Assembly: GCF_947855115.1 (NCBI RefSeq)
Contig: NZ_CANTZW010000032.1
Span: 1 to 45,272 of the forward strand
Origin: an uncultured Parabacteroides sp.
GTDB lineage: Bacteria; Bacteroidota; Bacteroidia; Bacteroidales; Tannerellaceae
Direction: 5' to 3'
Length of the DNA: 45,272 nucleotides
In this document: piece after piece, positions 24,864 to 33,353 of the stretch
Numbering within the stretch: the stretch's first letter is position 1
Layout: the number at the start of each line of letters is the position of its first letter
Program-made: the position numbers and the translations under genes
The notes under the pieces: model-generated
Seen by the model: only the letters and a program-made list of their open reading frames with translations
Database searches by the model: none
Told to the model about the DNA's origin: nothing

Positions 24864-27737
24864 ATGAGATTAATTCAAACTCTTTCCTCTTGTCTGTGCG
24901 CAGGAATCATATGTTTATCCACGGCCTGTAGCCAAGCACCACAATCTCCTGTCGATTCTGTTGATCCATTTATCGGCACGGGATTTCACGGGCATACGTA
25001 TCCCGGGGCCACGGCTCCCTATGGAGCGGTCCAACTAAGTCCGGATACTCGGAAAGGTAATTGGGATGCTTGTTCCGGTTATCATTACAGCGATTCCAGC
25101 TTAATGGGATTTTCCCACACTCATTTGAGCGGTACGGGATGTATCGATCTTGGAGATATCCTATTCCGCCCGTCCCTCCAAACCCCTTTAGCGTTCTCGC
25201 ACTCAGACGAGAAGGCTTCCCCGGGTTATTACTCGGTAAACCTCAAGGAGGCAGGAGTCTTAGCGGAACTTACCGCGACTCCACACGTCGGGGTACACCG
25301 GTATACCTATAAAAAAGGGACAGACGCTAAATTGGTGGTCGACATGGACCATTTATTGGATAACGAATATATATACGAGGGTTGGGTAAAGCAAACCGGA
25401 GAAAATGAGCTTACCGGCATGAGACGTACCCGGGGCTGGGTAGACAATCAATATGTCTTCTTTGTAGCGCAATTCTCGCAACCGCTCACTTCTGTGGAAC
25501 AACCTTCCGAACGACAAGCCGTGCTTACCTTCGATACGACCACCGGAAAGCCTATTGTATGCAAGGTCGGAGTATCGATCGTGAATGAGGAGAACGCCCG
25601 CCTGAACCTTGAGCAAGAGACGAATTCCTATGGTTTTGATTTCGATGCCATCCATCAGGCGACACGCTCCGATTGGGAAAAGGAGTTAGACGCTATTACG
25701 GTAGAAGGAGGAACCGAGGCCGAACGTACGAATTTCTATACGGCGCTATACCATAGCAAGATCATCCCGAATATAGCGAGCGACGTGAACGGACAATATC
25801 GCCGTCACGACATGAGCGTAGCGACAGTCTCCGCAGGCCGCCGCCAGTTCTCTACCTTCTCTACTTGGGATACCTTCCGGGCATGGCATCCGATGATGAC
25901 TTTACTGGATACTACCTTGGTGAACGATATGGTACAGTCTTTCTTGGACATGTACAATGCCAGTGGCGAACTTCCGTTATGGCCGTTATCCGCAGGCGAG
26001 ACCGGAACCATGATCGGTTATCACTCCACATCTATTATTGCCGACGCTTATTTGAAAGGTATTCGTGGATATGACGCGGAACACGCTTTCGAGGCGATGA
26101 AAGTCTCAGCGGAGAAAAATAAGAAAGGAGCGGATTATTATATAAAGGAAGGCTTCATCCCAACGAATATCAAGAAAGAATCGGTTTCCTGCCTATTGGA
26201 ATTCGCTTATGATGATTGGTGTATCGCACAAATGGCGAAGGCTTTAGGACATATGGATGATTATGAGATATTCATCAAGCGCTCACAGAACTTTATCAAC
26301 GTATTCGACGGTAGTACCTGTTTCTTCCGGGGTAAACGGCAGGATGGGAATTGGGAGACTCCTTTCGATCCATTCGCCATCGGACGTTCCTATACGGAGG
26401 CTACGGCATGGCAATACCGGTTCTTCACGCCGCATGATGTATATGGATTGACCCAGTTGTTCGGGGGCCGTGAAGCGTTTATCGCAAATCTGGATAGCTT
26501 ATTCGCAGTCACCTCCGAGGTAGTCGGCGACCTGGTAGACGTTACCGGATTGGTCGGTCAATATGCGCATGGCAACGAGCCTAGCCATCACATGGCTTAT
26601 CTGTACAGTTACGTAGGTGAGCCGTGGAAAACCCAAGAATGGACCCGTCGCCTATTGGATGAGATGTACCAACCGACTCCCGAAGGGATTATCGGTAACG
26701 AGGATTGCGGGCAGATGTCTGCTTGGTACCTGTTGAGCAGCCTTGGTTTCTACTCCGTTTGTCCGGGTAGCAACCAGTTTATCCTGACTACACCACTCTT
26801 CGACAAAGCGACCGTGAAGCTAGGAAACGGGAAGACGCTTACAGTCACGGCGAACCAACCGGAAAAGAATAAATACATCACAGGCGTATCGCTGAACGGA
26901 GAAAAGATCGAGCATTGCTATATCACCTACGACCAGTTGATGCAAGGTGGTACACTAAACTTCACGCTATCGGCAGTACCGGACAAGAGCTGGGGAACTG
27001 CCCCCGAGCATGCCCCCTATTCCTATACGGAGCAACCTACCGTATCTATTCCTTACATAGCGAATGACCTGGATCTGTTTGAAGGTGAGATCACCGCGGA
27101 ACTAAAATCCACGACACCCGGAGCGATCATCCATTATACTCTCGACGGATCGGAGCCGGACGAGAACGCCCCGGTATACAGCGAGCCATTAGTCTTAAAA
27201 GAGACCACGACCATCAAGGCCAAAGGATACAAAAAGGGATTCATACCTAGCCGCACGTACTCGATCCAAGCGACAAAAGCTGTATTACGCCCCGCCTTAT
27301 CCATCCAGCCGACAAAGCATGGGGTAGCTTACACCTATTACGAAGGAGAATTCCAATGGGTAACTGATCTGCGAAAGGCGAAGGTGGTCGAGACCGGAAC
27401 GATGGCCGAGCCTTCTATCCTGAACGCCAAACTACCGGATCATTTCGGATACATCTTCACCGGATACATATATGCCCCGGAAGACGGTGTCTACGAGTTC
27501 AGTACCCGTTCGGATGACGGTAGCGTCCTCTATATCGGCAAAGAGAAGGTTGTGGACAATGATGCCTCCCACGCCGCTATCGACGCAACAGGACGCATCC
27601 CCCTACAAAAAGGCTATCACCCCTTCGCCTTGCATTATTTCGAGGATTACGAAGGTGAGTACCTGGGCTGGAGCTGGCGTACGCCAAGCATGTCCAAACT
27701 AGAAGCAATCCCAACCGAGAACCTTTATATAAACTGA
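24864..27737 (+). CDS. GH92 alpha-mannosidase lipoprotein with C-terminal PA14 domain
   Basis: GH92 enzymes are calcium-dependent exo-alpha-mannosidases acting on high-mannose N-glycans, yeast mannan and related glycans. The lipobox Cys is residue 22. The family opening VDPFIGTGFHGHTYPGATAPYGAVQLSPDTR is followed by GYHYSDSSLMGFSHTHLSGTGC, STWDTFRAWHPMMTL, EPSHHMAYLYSYVGEPWKTQ and the signature GNEDCGQMSAWYLLSSLGFYSVCPG, where E613 is in the position of the family's proposed acid. A chitobiase-like beta domain (about 735-800) and a PA14 domain (about 820-957, FTGYIYAPEDGVYEFSTRSDDGS) extend the C-terminus beyond a minimal GH92, probably for glycan binding. It heads the operon with phosphatase, glycosidase and phosphodiesterase genes, separated by REP-like repeats. 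Confidence 0.96.
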   Translation: MRLIQTLSSCLCAGIICLSTACSQAPQSPVDSVDPFIGTGFHGHTYPGATAPYGAVQLSPDTRKGNWDACSGYHYSDSSLMGFSHTHLSGTGCIDLGDILFRPSLQTPLAFSHSDEKASPGYYSVNLKEAGVLAELTATPHVGVHRYTYKKGTDAKLVVDMDHLLDNEYIYEGWVKQTGENELTGMRRTRGWVDNQYVFFVAQFSQPLTSVEQPSERQAVLTFDTTTGKPIVCKVGVSIVNEENARLNLEQETNSYGFDFDAIHQATRSDWEKELDAITVEGGTEAERTNFYTALYHSKIIPNIASDVNGQYRRHDMSVATVSAGRRQFSTFSTWDTFRAWHPMMTLLDTTLVNDMVQSFLDMYNASGELPLWPLSAGETGTMIGYHSTSIIADAYLKGIRGYDAEHAFEAMKVSAEKNKKGADYYIKEGFIPTNIKKESVSCLLEFAYDDWCIAQMAKALGHMDDYEIFIKRSQNFINVFDGSTCFFRGKRQDGNWETPFDPFAIGRSYTEATAWQYRFFTPHDVYGLTQLFGGREAFIANLDSLFAVTSEVVGDLVDVTGLVGQYAHGNEPSHHMAYLYSYVGEPWKTQEWTRRLLDEMYQPTPEGIIGNEDCGQMSAWYLLSSLGFYSVCPGSNQFILTTPLFDKATVKLGNGKTLTVTANQPEKNKYITGVSLNGEKIEHCYITYDQLMQGGTLNFTLSAVPDKSWGTAPEHAPYSYTEQPTVSIPYIANDLDLFEGEITAELKSTTPGAIIHYTLDGSEPDENAPVYSEPLVLKETTTIKAKGYKKGFIPSRTYSIQATKAVLRPALSIQPTKHGVAYTYYEGEFQWVTDLRKAKVVETGTMAEPSILNAKLPDHFGYIFTGYIYAPEDGVYEFSTRSDDGSVLYIGKEKVVDNDASHAAIDATGRIPLQKGYHPFALHYFEDYEGEYLGWSWRTPSMSKLEAIPTENLYIN

Positions 27738-27746
27738 TAATACCTA

Positions 27747-27844
27747 GTTGTAGAGACGGGGCGTGCCCCGTCTCATCCCCTCGAAATAGTAACTTAAAGA
27801 TACTATCAGACGGTGGGAGACGGGGCACGCCCCGTCTCTACAAC
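27747..27844. repeat. REP-like double-hairpin intergenic repeat, copy 1
   Basis: The 98-bp element begins GTTGTAGAG and ends CTCTACAAC. Each end carries a 22-bp palindrome built of GAGACGGGGC and GCCCCGTCTC, and a central ATAGTA...TACTAT hairpin lies between them, so it can fold as one long cruciform or as three hairpins. It fills the gap between GH92 and the alkaline phosphatase gene. Two more copies occupy the next two gaps. Confidence 0.9.
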
Positions 27845-27880
27845 CAAACAAATTAGATATATCATTAAATACTTAATCTT

Positions 27881-29032
27881 ATGAAACGAACAATTCTATC
27901 TGTGCTATCAGCCTCAGCCATCCTGTTATCCGGCATGATGATGGTTCCGGAGGCTACCGCACAAAGCCGTCGAGACAAAGAACAAACGTACGTACTAGAG
28001 AAACCTTATGAGGTCAAGAAACTAGTCCCCCCTACCGGAAAGAAAATAAAGAACGTGATCCTAATGATCGGCGACGGAATGAGCCTTATGCACATGTATT
28101 CCGCCTGGACCGCTAACCGTGGCAAGCTCTGGCTGGACAACTCCCAATATACCGGCCTCTCGAAAACTTATTGCGCCAACAAACTCATCACCGACTCCGG
28201 AGCCGGAGGTACGGCACTGGCCACCGGCCATAAAACGAACTACCATATGGTAGGCGTAGATCCCGAAGGCAAACCCTTGGAATCATTGGCTACCTTGGCG
28301 AATAAGAAAGGTCTGTCAAGCGGTATCGCTGTCACCTGCCGCCTATGGGATGCTACCCCCGCTGATTTCTGCTGCCACAACACAGATCGTGATGCCGAGG
28401 CCGAGATCGTAACAGACTATGTGAACTGTGGTGTTGATTACGTATTCGGTGGTGGTTCCAAATTATTCGAGAACCGTGCGGATGGACGTGACCTTTTCAA
28501 GGAATTAAGAGAGAAGGGATACCAGACCCCTCGTAGCTGGGAGGAATTAGCAAAGATCCAAAAAGGCAAGGTCTTCTGCGTTACCGATACGGTAGATACT
28601 CCGCTTCCCGCCAAACGGGGTGACCTTTTAGCTCGCGCTTCCATGAAAGCGATTGATTTGCTGGGACAAAATCCGAATGGTTTCTTCCTTATGGTGGAGG
28701 GTTCTCAATTGGATGATTACGGACATTTCAACGATATTGACCTGTTGATGCAGGAGACACATGATTTCGATCGAACGATCGGACGTATCTTCGAATGGGC
28801 CGCCCAAGACGGGGAGACATTGGTTGTCGTAACCGCCGATCACGAGACCGGAGGTCTTACCTTGGTAGACGGAGATCTGAACGAGGGTAAGATCGTTTGC
28901 AAATTCTCCACCGGGGGGCATAGCGGCGTGATGGTTCCTGTCTACGCTTTCGGCCCAGGTGCCGAGAACTTCACAGGTATTTTCGAGAATACGGATATCT
29001 TCTGGAAAATCAAAAAGCTCTTAAATCTATAA
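27881..29032 (+). CDS. PhoA-type alkaline phosphatase
   Basis: This secreted phosphomonoesterase of the alkaline phosphatase superfamily has a signal peptide (about 1-28), VILMIGDGMSLMHM for the first metal site, and ITDSGAGGTALATGHKTN with the nucleophile S106. These are followed by EGSQLDDYGHFND, VVTADHETGGLTL and STGGHSG, which supply the remaining zinc and magnesium ligands. At 383 residues it is shorter than Escherichia coli PhoA, and the ligand motif has DDYGH where many homologues have DWGGH or DWAGH. Its place between GH92 and two further glycan/phosphate enzymes suggests a role in dephosphorylating glycans rather than general phosphate scavenging. That role is an inference. Confidence 0.94.
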   Translation: MKRTILSVLSASAILLSGMMMVPEATAQSRRDKEQTYVLEKPYEVKKLVPPTGKKIKNVILMIGDGMSLMHMYSAWTANRGKLWLDNSQYTGLSKTYCANKLITDSGAGGTALATGHKTNYHMVGVDPEGKPLESLATLANKKGLSSGIAVTCRLWDATPADFCCHNTDRDAEAEIVTDYVNCGVDYVFGGGSKLFENRADGRDLFKELREKGYQTPRSWEELAKIQKGKVFCVTDTVDTPLPAKRGDLLARASMKAIDLLGQNPNGFFLMVEGSQLDDYGHFNDIDLLMQETHDFDRTIGRIFEWAAQDGETLVVVTADHETGGLTLVDGDLNEGKIVCKFSTGGHSGVMVPVYAFGPGAENFTGIFENTDIFWKIKKLLNL

Positions 29033-29054
29033 TCAAACATTATTCATTTGATTA

Positions 29055-29152
29055 GTTGTAGAGACGGGGCGTGCCCCGTCTCATCCCAGCAAAATGGTAA
29101 CTTAAAGATACTATCAGACGGTGGGAGACGGGGCACGCCCCGTCTCTACAAC
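29055..29152. repeat. REP-like double-hairpin intergenic repeat, copy 2
   Basis: This 98-bp copy has the same end palindromes and overall design as copy 1. The spacer differs at a few bases (CCCAGCAAAATGG instead of CCCTCGAAATAG), and the inner stem keeps pairing through a G-T. It fills the gap between alkaline phosphatase and the Tat-exported glycosidase. Confidence 0.9.
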
Positions 29153-29172
29153 TAAATATAAAATTCTAAAGA

Positions 29173-30801
29173 ATGACAACAAGACGAAACTTCTTAAAGC
29201 AATCCCTGCTTGCGGCAGGTGCGGCTTCCGTACCCGCCGGGAGCCTTTTAGCGCAAGAGAAAGCAGAAGAGAAACGCCCCAAATACAACCTTCCTTACAA
29301 GAACACCTACCTGAAGGAACCCTTCGTGACAGAAAACGAGTTCCGGACCGCAAAACCGGAAACCATCGTCCCCGGAACCTTCGAGGAAGCTAAGCAAATC
29401 CTCCCCAGCCCGACTTGGAGCGGACACGAGAAGGAAATCGAGATGTATTGGAAGGCTTGGCAAATCGGTATCGGCAACATCAAGGCCCCGGAACCAGACT
29501 CCGGTTTCGTATGCAGTTACCTCGATGTCGCCTACAACGGCAATATCTTCATGTGGGATTCCGCTTTCATGATGATGTTCGCCCGCTTTGGTACTCGCTT
29601 CTTCCCTTTCCAGCGTACACTGGATAATTTCTACGCCAAACAACATCCGGATGGTTTCATCTGCCGGGAGATCAAGGCAGACGGAGCGGACTGTTTCGAA
29701 CGTTACGACCCAACCAGTACCGGCCCGAATATTCTCCCTTGGAGCGAGATCGTCTACTACAAGCAATTTGGCGATATAGACCGCTTGCACAAGATCTTCC
29801 CCGCCCTTTGTGCCTATTATAAATGGCTGAAACTAAATCATACGTGGCGAAACGGCACGTATTGGACCAGCGGTTGGGGTACCGGTATGGACAACATGCC
29901 CCGGGTAGAGTCGAAATACAACCCGATATACAGTCACGGCCATATGATCTGGCTGGATGTTTGCTTGCAACAATACTTCACCGCCGGACATCTGCTTGAG
30001 ATGGGTTTCTATCTGGAGCGTTGGCAGGAGATCGAGGAGTTCGAAGACGAGCAGAAGATGCTAAAGAAGTATATCAACGAGAACCTATGGGACGAGAAGG
30101 AACATTTCCTTTTCGATCAATACGCCGACGGAAGCCTCTCCTCCACCAAGGGAATCTACGCTTACTGGGCCTTATTGACCGATGTCCTTTCCAAGGAACG
30201 TATGGACGCTTTCGTAGCCGAATTGGATAACAAAGAGACATTCAACCGCCTGCACCGTATTCCTTCCCTCGCCGCCAATCATCCCAAATACAAGGATAAC
30301 GGCCGTTACTGGCAGGGCGGCGTATGGCCGGGAGCGAACTATATGGTGATTACCGGCCTGTTGCAGCAAGGTTATCGTAAATTGGCTTACGAGATCGCAC
30401 GTAACCATTATGATAACGTACTCAAAGTATATAAGAATACCGGAACGTTCTGGGAATATTACGCACCGGAACATGAGGAACCGGGCTTCATGGCTCGTCC
30501 GAACTTCGTAGGCTGGGGTGGATTGGCACCGATCTCCGGTTTGATCGAGCAAATCTTCGGTATCCGTTCCAATGTGTACGAGAAGAAATTGACCGTAGAC
30601 GTAAACTTGACAGAGGCTTATGGCATCGAACGTTATCCTTTCGGCCTTGATGGTCAGGTAGCGATCAAAGTCAAGGCCCGCCCTTCCGTCAGCCAAGAGC
30701 CGCAGGTAGAGATTACCAGCGATGTCCCCTTAGAACTAAGTATCCTTTGGGGTGACAAACAGAAGAGTGCCAGCATAAAACCCGGCACGCAAACCGTATA
30801 A
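29173..30801 (+). CDS. Tat-exported (alpha/alpha)6-barrel glycoside hydrolase (MGH1/GH63/GH37-like)
   Basis: The 542-residue protein starts with a twin-arginine signal (TTRRNFLKQSLLAAGAASVPAGSLLAQ), so it is exported folded. The rest is an (alpha/alpha)6 glycosidase of the trehalase/GH63/mannosylglycerate hydrolase type. Supporting stretches are FMWDSAFMMMFARFG, KQHPDGFICREIKADG, TYWTSGWGTGMDNMPR, WLDVCLQQYF, YWQGGVWPGANYMVITGLLQQG and FWEYYAPEHEEPGFMARPNFVGWGGLAPI. In related enzymes the Asp of GMDNMPR and a Glu near WEYY act in catalysis. Relatives act on alpha-glucosides or alpha-mannosides; the linkage here is unknown. A near copy of its last 31 codons survives as a remnant at 34233-34331, showing that a second paralogue once existed downstream. 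Confidence 0.85.
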   Translation: MTTRRNFLKQSLLAAGAASVPAGSLLAQEKAEEKRPKYNLPYKNTYLKEPFVTENEFRTAKPETIVPGTFEEAKQILPSPTWSGHEKEIEMYWKAWQIGIGNIKAPEPDSGFVCSYLDVAYNGNIFMWDSAFMMMFARFGTRFFPFQRTLDNFYAKQHPDGFICREIKADGADCFERYDPTSTGPNILPWSEIVYYKQFGDIDRLHKIFPALCAYYKWLKLNHTWRNGTYWTSGWGTGMDNMPRVESKYNPIYSHGHMIWLDVCLQQYFTAGHLLEMGFYLERWQEIEEFEDEQKMLKKYINENLWDEKEHFLFDQYADGSLSSTKGIYAYWALLTDVLSKERMDAFVAELDNKETFNRLHRIPSLAANHPKYKDNGRYWQGGVWPGANYMVITGLLQQGYRKLAYEIARNHYDNVLKVYKNTGTFWEYYAPEHEEPGFMARPNFVGWGGLAPISGLIEQIFGIRSNVYEKKLTVDVNLTEAYGIERYPFGLDGQVAIKVKARPSVSQEPQVEITSDVPLELSILWGDKQKSASIKPGTQTV

Positions 30802-30821
30802 GTAAATCCATCAAACATCCA

Positions 30822-30920
30822 GTTGTAGAGACGGGGCGTGCCCCGTCTCATCCCAGCAAAATGGTAACTTAAAGATACTATCAGTCGGCACTGAGACGGG
30901 GCACGCCCCGTCTCTACAAC
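30822..30920. repeat. REP-like double-hairpin intergenic repeat, copy 3
   Basis: This 99-bp copy has identical end palindromes; its left spacer is identical to copy 2, and its right spacer differs (CAGTCGGCACT instead of CAGACGGTGG). It fills the gap between the Tat glycosidase and the metallophosphoesterase gene. Confidence 0.9.
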
Positions 30921-30942
30921 TAGACTCAAAAACAATTAGTAT

Positions 30943-32643
30943 ATGAAACAGATTCTATCTTTATTCATTACCTCTCTCACACTCTGTACCGCTTGTTCCT
31001 CCCCTAAAGATAACCGCCTTGAGCGTGACATCACCGTAGTCGTAGCGGGCGATCTCCATTTCGATCTTCCACCGGAGACGGATCAATATTACCATGTCGT
31101 AACCATGAACCGTCTACCTGGCAATTTCACGTTTCCCGCAGACGCAACGCCGGGTATAGCCGGAGAAACCGTACAGAACGTGGATGGTGTAATCATCGCC
31201 GGGGATATGTTCGACAAGGCGCATCCCGAGATCCTCTCTCTTTACCGGGAACGATACGAGACAGGGCCGGGCGAGAAGACCATCCATTTCCCGGTATATC
31301 CCGGCTTTGGCAATCACGATATTGATCCTGTTTCCGACAAAGAGGCCGATAATCTGGCAGGCCGCGCTTTCTCCCTGCATTATCTGGATTCTATCTTGAA
31401 TGACAAGCTAACGAAGAAGGAGATTCTAAATCTACACCCATCCAGCCGCAGTTACTCTTGGAACATCGGAGACGTACATTTCGTACAAGCTCAACGTTTC
31501 TCTGGCGACACCGCATATTGCGAAAGTAACCTCAATTGGTTGGCAGACGATCTTAAACAATATGCCTCCACAGGTAACCCGGTAGTCTATATCCAACATT
31601 ATGGCGTAGACCCTTGGGCGATCAAATGGTGGCCGCAAGACGCTCGCAATCAATTATTCGATCTCCTAGACCAATATAACATAGCCGCTTTCTTGGTAGG
31701 CCATACACACGAGCCGTCTTTACGTTACTACCGTGGATATCCGATCTACCAAGTGAACAACGCTTGGCCGGATGAGGACGGGAACGGCTCGTTCGCCGTA
31801 TTGCGCATAAAGGATAACGCCATTTCCGTGGCAAGTTGCCGCTGGACGGACGATAAAGGGAATTTCGAGGTTGTAGGCCCTTATCTGAACGATACCCTTC
31901 CCCGCCGTATCAATCAAGAAATCCATTACAATGCTTTCTCCCATAATGATTATTGGCGAGAGAATCCGTTGCAAGATGCCTTAGCCTTCCGGTATAATTG
32001 TGTAGAGGCCGATCTGTGGTTAATCGACGGAGAGCTATACGTTTCCCATGACCGTCCGGAGCCCAACCCGGCTATTACCTTCGAGAATCTGTATCTCAAA
32101 CCGCTCGTGGCCCGTATACAAGCGAATGGCGGCAAGGTCTACCCCGGTAGCGACCGTCCTTTCTACCTGATGGTGGATTGTAAGGCACAAGGCGAAGAAA
32201 TGTACAAGCTATTAAAGAAACAGATAGAGCCTTACAAGGAATACTTCTGCTCCGTCGATAACGGCGAATATAAAGAAGGCGCCGTCCTCTTCTTCCTTTC
32301 CGGCGACCGTCCTAAGAACAGCCTGCCGAAAGAGAACAGCCGCTTCACCTTCCTCGACGGACAAATCAAGGATTTGGGACAGGGTATCCCGGCCTCCCTC
32401 GCCCCGGTCGTAAGCGATAATTACGCTGATTTCTTCACATGGAAAGGCGAAGGCGAGATGCCCGCCGACCAACTACAAAAGATGCGTGAGATCATCCAGA
32501 AAGTCCACGATGAAGGAAAACTATTCCGTTGGTGGGGTGCCCCGGATACCGAGGTATTCAAACGCTTCTTCATCAAGGAAGGTGTAGACCTAGTAGGCGC
32601 TGACGATCTAGAAGGATTGTATAAGGTATTAACCGAACGGTAA
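30943..32643 (+). CDS. Lipoprotein fusion of calcineurin-like metallophosphoesterase and AIM6/GDPD-like phosphodiesterase
   Basis: The lipobox Cys is residue 18 (LCTAC). The N-terminal domain (about 28-310) is a binuclear metallophosphoesterase with VAGDLHFD (D37, H39), IIAGDMFD (D88), GFGNHDID (N124, H125), YIQHYG (H219) and LVGHTHEP (H254, H256). The C-terminal domain (about 325-566) has the AIM6-type motif FSHNDYWRENPLQDALAF, then CVEADLWLIDGELYVSHDRPEP (E356, D358, H369). These are the metal and catalytic positions of the PLC-like/glycerophosphodiesterase superfamily. Two different phosphoester hydrolases in one surface or periplasmic lipoprotein, next to a mannosidase and an alkaline phosphatase, point to stepwise removal of a phosphodiester from a glycan or lipid head group. 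The substrate is unproven. Confidence 0.88.
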   Translation: MKQILSLFITSLTLCTACSSPKDNRLERDITVVVAGDLHFDLPPETDQYYHVVTMNRLPGNFTFPADATPGIAGETVQNVDGVIIAGDMFDKAHPEILSLYRERYETGPGEKTIHFPVYPGFGNHDIDPVSDKEADNLAGRAFSLHYLDSILNDKLTKKEILNLHPSSRSYSWNIGDVHFVQAQRFSGDTAYCESNLNWLADDLKQYASTGNPVVYIQHYGVDPWAIKWWPQDARNQLFDLLDQYNIAAFLVGHTHEPSLRYYRGYPIYQVNNAWPDEDGNGSFAVLRIKDNAISVASCRWTDDKGNFEVVGPYLNDTLPRRINQEIHYNAFSHNDYWRENPLQDALAFRYNCVEADLWLIDGELYVSHDRPEPNPAITFENLYLKPLVARIQANGGKVYPGSDRPFYLMVDCKAQGEEMYKLLKKQIEPYKEYFCSVDNGEYKEGAVLFFLSGDRPKNSLPKENSRFTFLDGQIKDLGQGIPASLAPVVSDNYADFFTWKGEGEMPADQLQKMREIIQKVHDEGKLFRWWGAPDTEVFKRFFIKEGVDLVGADDLEGLYKVLTER

Positions 32644-32970
32644 GCGATACACGCTTGTTTTCCCTACTTGCCTATGTTTCGCATACTCTTTGGGGCTTTT
32701 TTGCCTATTTTTTGAAAAACACTGGATTTGTGAACTTTGCAGCCAGCGTACAACAAGAGGTATTCGGCATTCCGCTACTGGCCAATACATTGAGAGGCAC
32801 TCTAGTGGAACAGCTCGTGGTGCAGACATAGAAGCCTGTGGATCCCATGTCTTAAACTGATCGAACATGCTCTCCAAGGGGGGGGGATGTTGATGTACTT
32901 TATAATTTCCATCGCCGTTTTCACATTCACCGACATTGAATGTAAAAACGGCAGTGGCGATTGTGTGATA
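32644..32970. other. Gene-free degraded stretch after the metallophosphoesterase
   Basis: This 327-base stretch contains overlapping open frames on both strands but none with a recognisable domain or start. It has a run of nine G (32878-32886) and an imperfect inverted repeat (32911-32929 against 32938-32961) next to the point where the trypsin-like remnant loses its frame. It looks like a recombination scar. Confidence 0.45.
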
Positions 32971-33332
32971 GTTAACCCATCGTTGAAATAGCAATAAGTT
33001 GTATCACATTCGTAAAAGTTATAGGTGATGAAAGTTTTAATAAAGCTATATCTCCTTCATTATGAAGAATTACTTGACTGACTGTTCTACGATTCGTATC
33101 AGAAATAGGATTTGTGTGTCCCATGCTTATGGCTAACATGTGCAGCTGTTAATATCCACTGATTATTGATGATAACACCTCCACCAAATCCATAATCTGT
33201 GAAAATCGCGACTTGATAAGGGGCTTGGGATATATCAATACTCTGCCCTCCGATAATTCTTTGTTGCGCACGTAATATATGTATATTACAAATGACTAGT
33301 AAAAGTAAAACATGTAAAAGTTTTGTTCTCAT
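32971..33332 (-). pseudogene. Truncated, frameshifted trypsin-like (S1) serine protease
   Basis: The intact start encodes a signal peptide (about 1-22), the activation site RIIGGQSIDISQAPYQVAIF and the catalytic His in WILTAAHV, then a stop at 33099. In the +1 frame downstream the family continues as VSQVILHNEGDIALLKLSSPITF, where the Asp of GDIALL is the second catalytic residue, before stopping near 32971. The third region (GDSGGP with the catalytic Ser) is absent. One frameshift plus a 3' deletion therefore inactivated the gene. It lies 21 bases after a small lipoprotein gene on the same strand. Confidence 0.8.
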
Positions 33333-33353
33333 GATGGCTTGCCTTTGTATATA

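Noticed and set aside
29248..29790. Minus-strand open frame of 180 codons opposite the Tat glycosidase
   Set aside because: It is a shadow of the glycosidase reading frame and has no start signal or family resemblance.
27747..30920. The three spaced identical repeats considered as a CRISPR array
   Set aside because: The repeats are 98-99 bp, more than 1 kb apart, and separated by full genes; there are no spacers or cas genes.
32629..32994. Minus-strand open frame of 121 codons over the end of the metallophosphoesterase gene
   Set aside because: It overlaps the phosphoesterase 3' end and the protease remnant, has no recognisable domain, signal or ribosome binding site, and crosses the G9 tract; it is more likely chance openness in degraded DNA.
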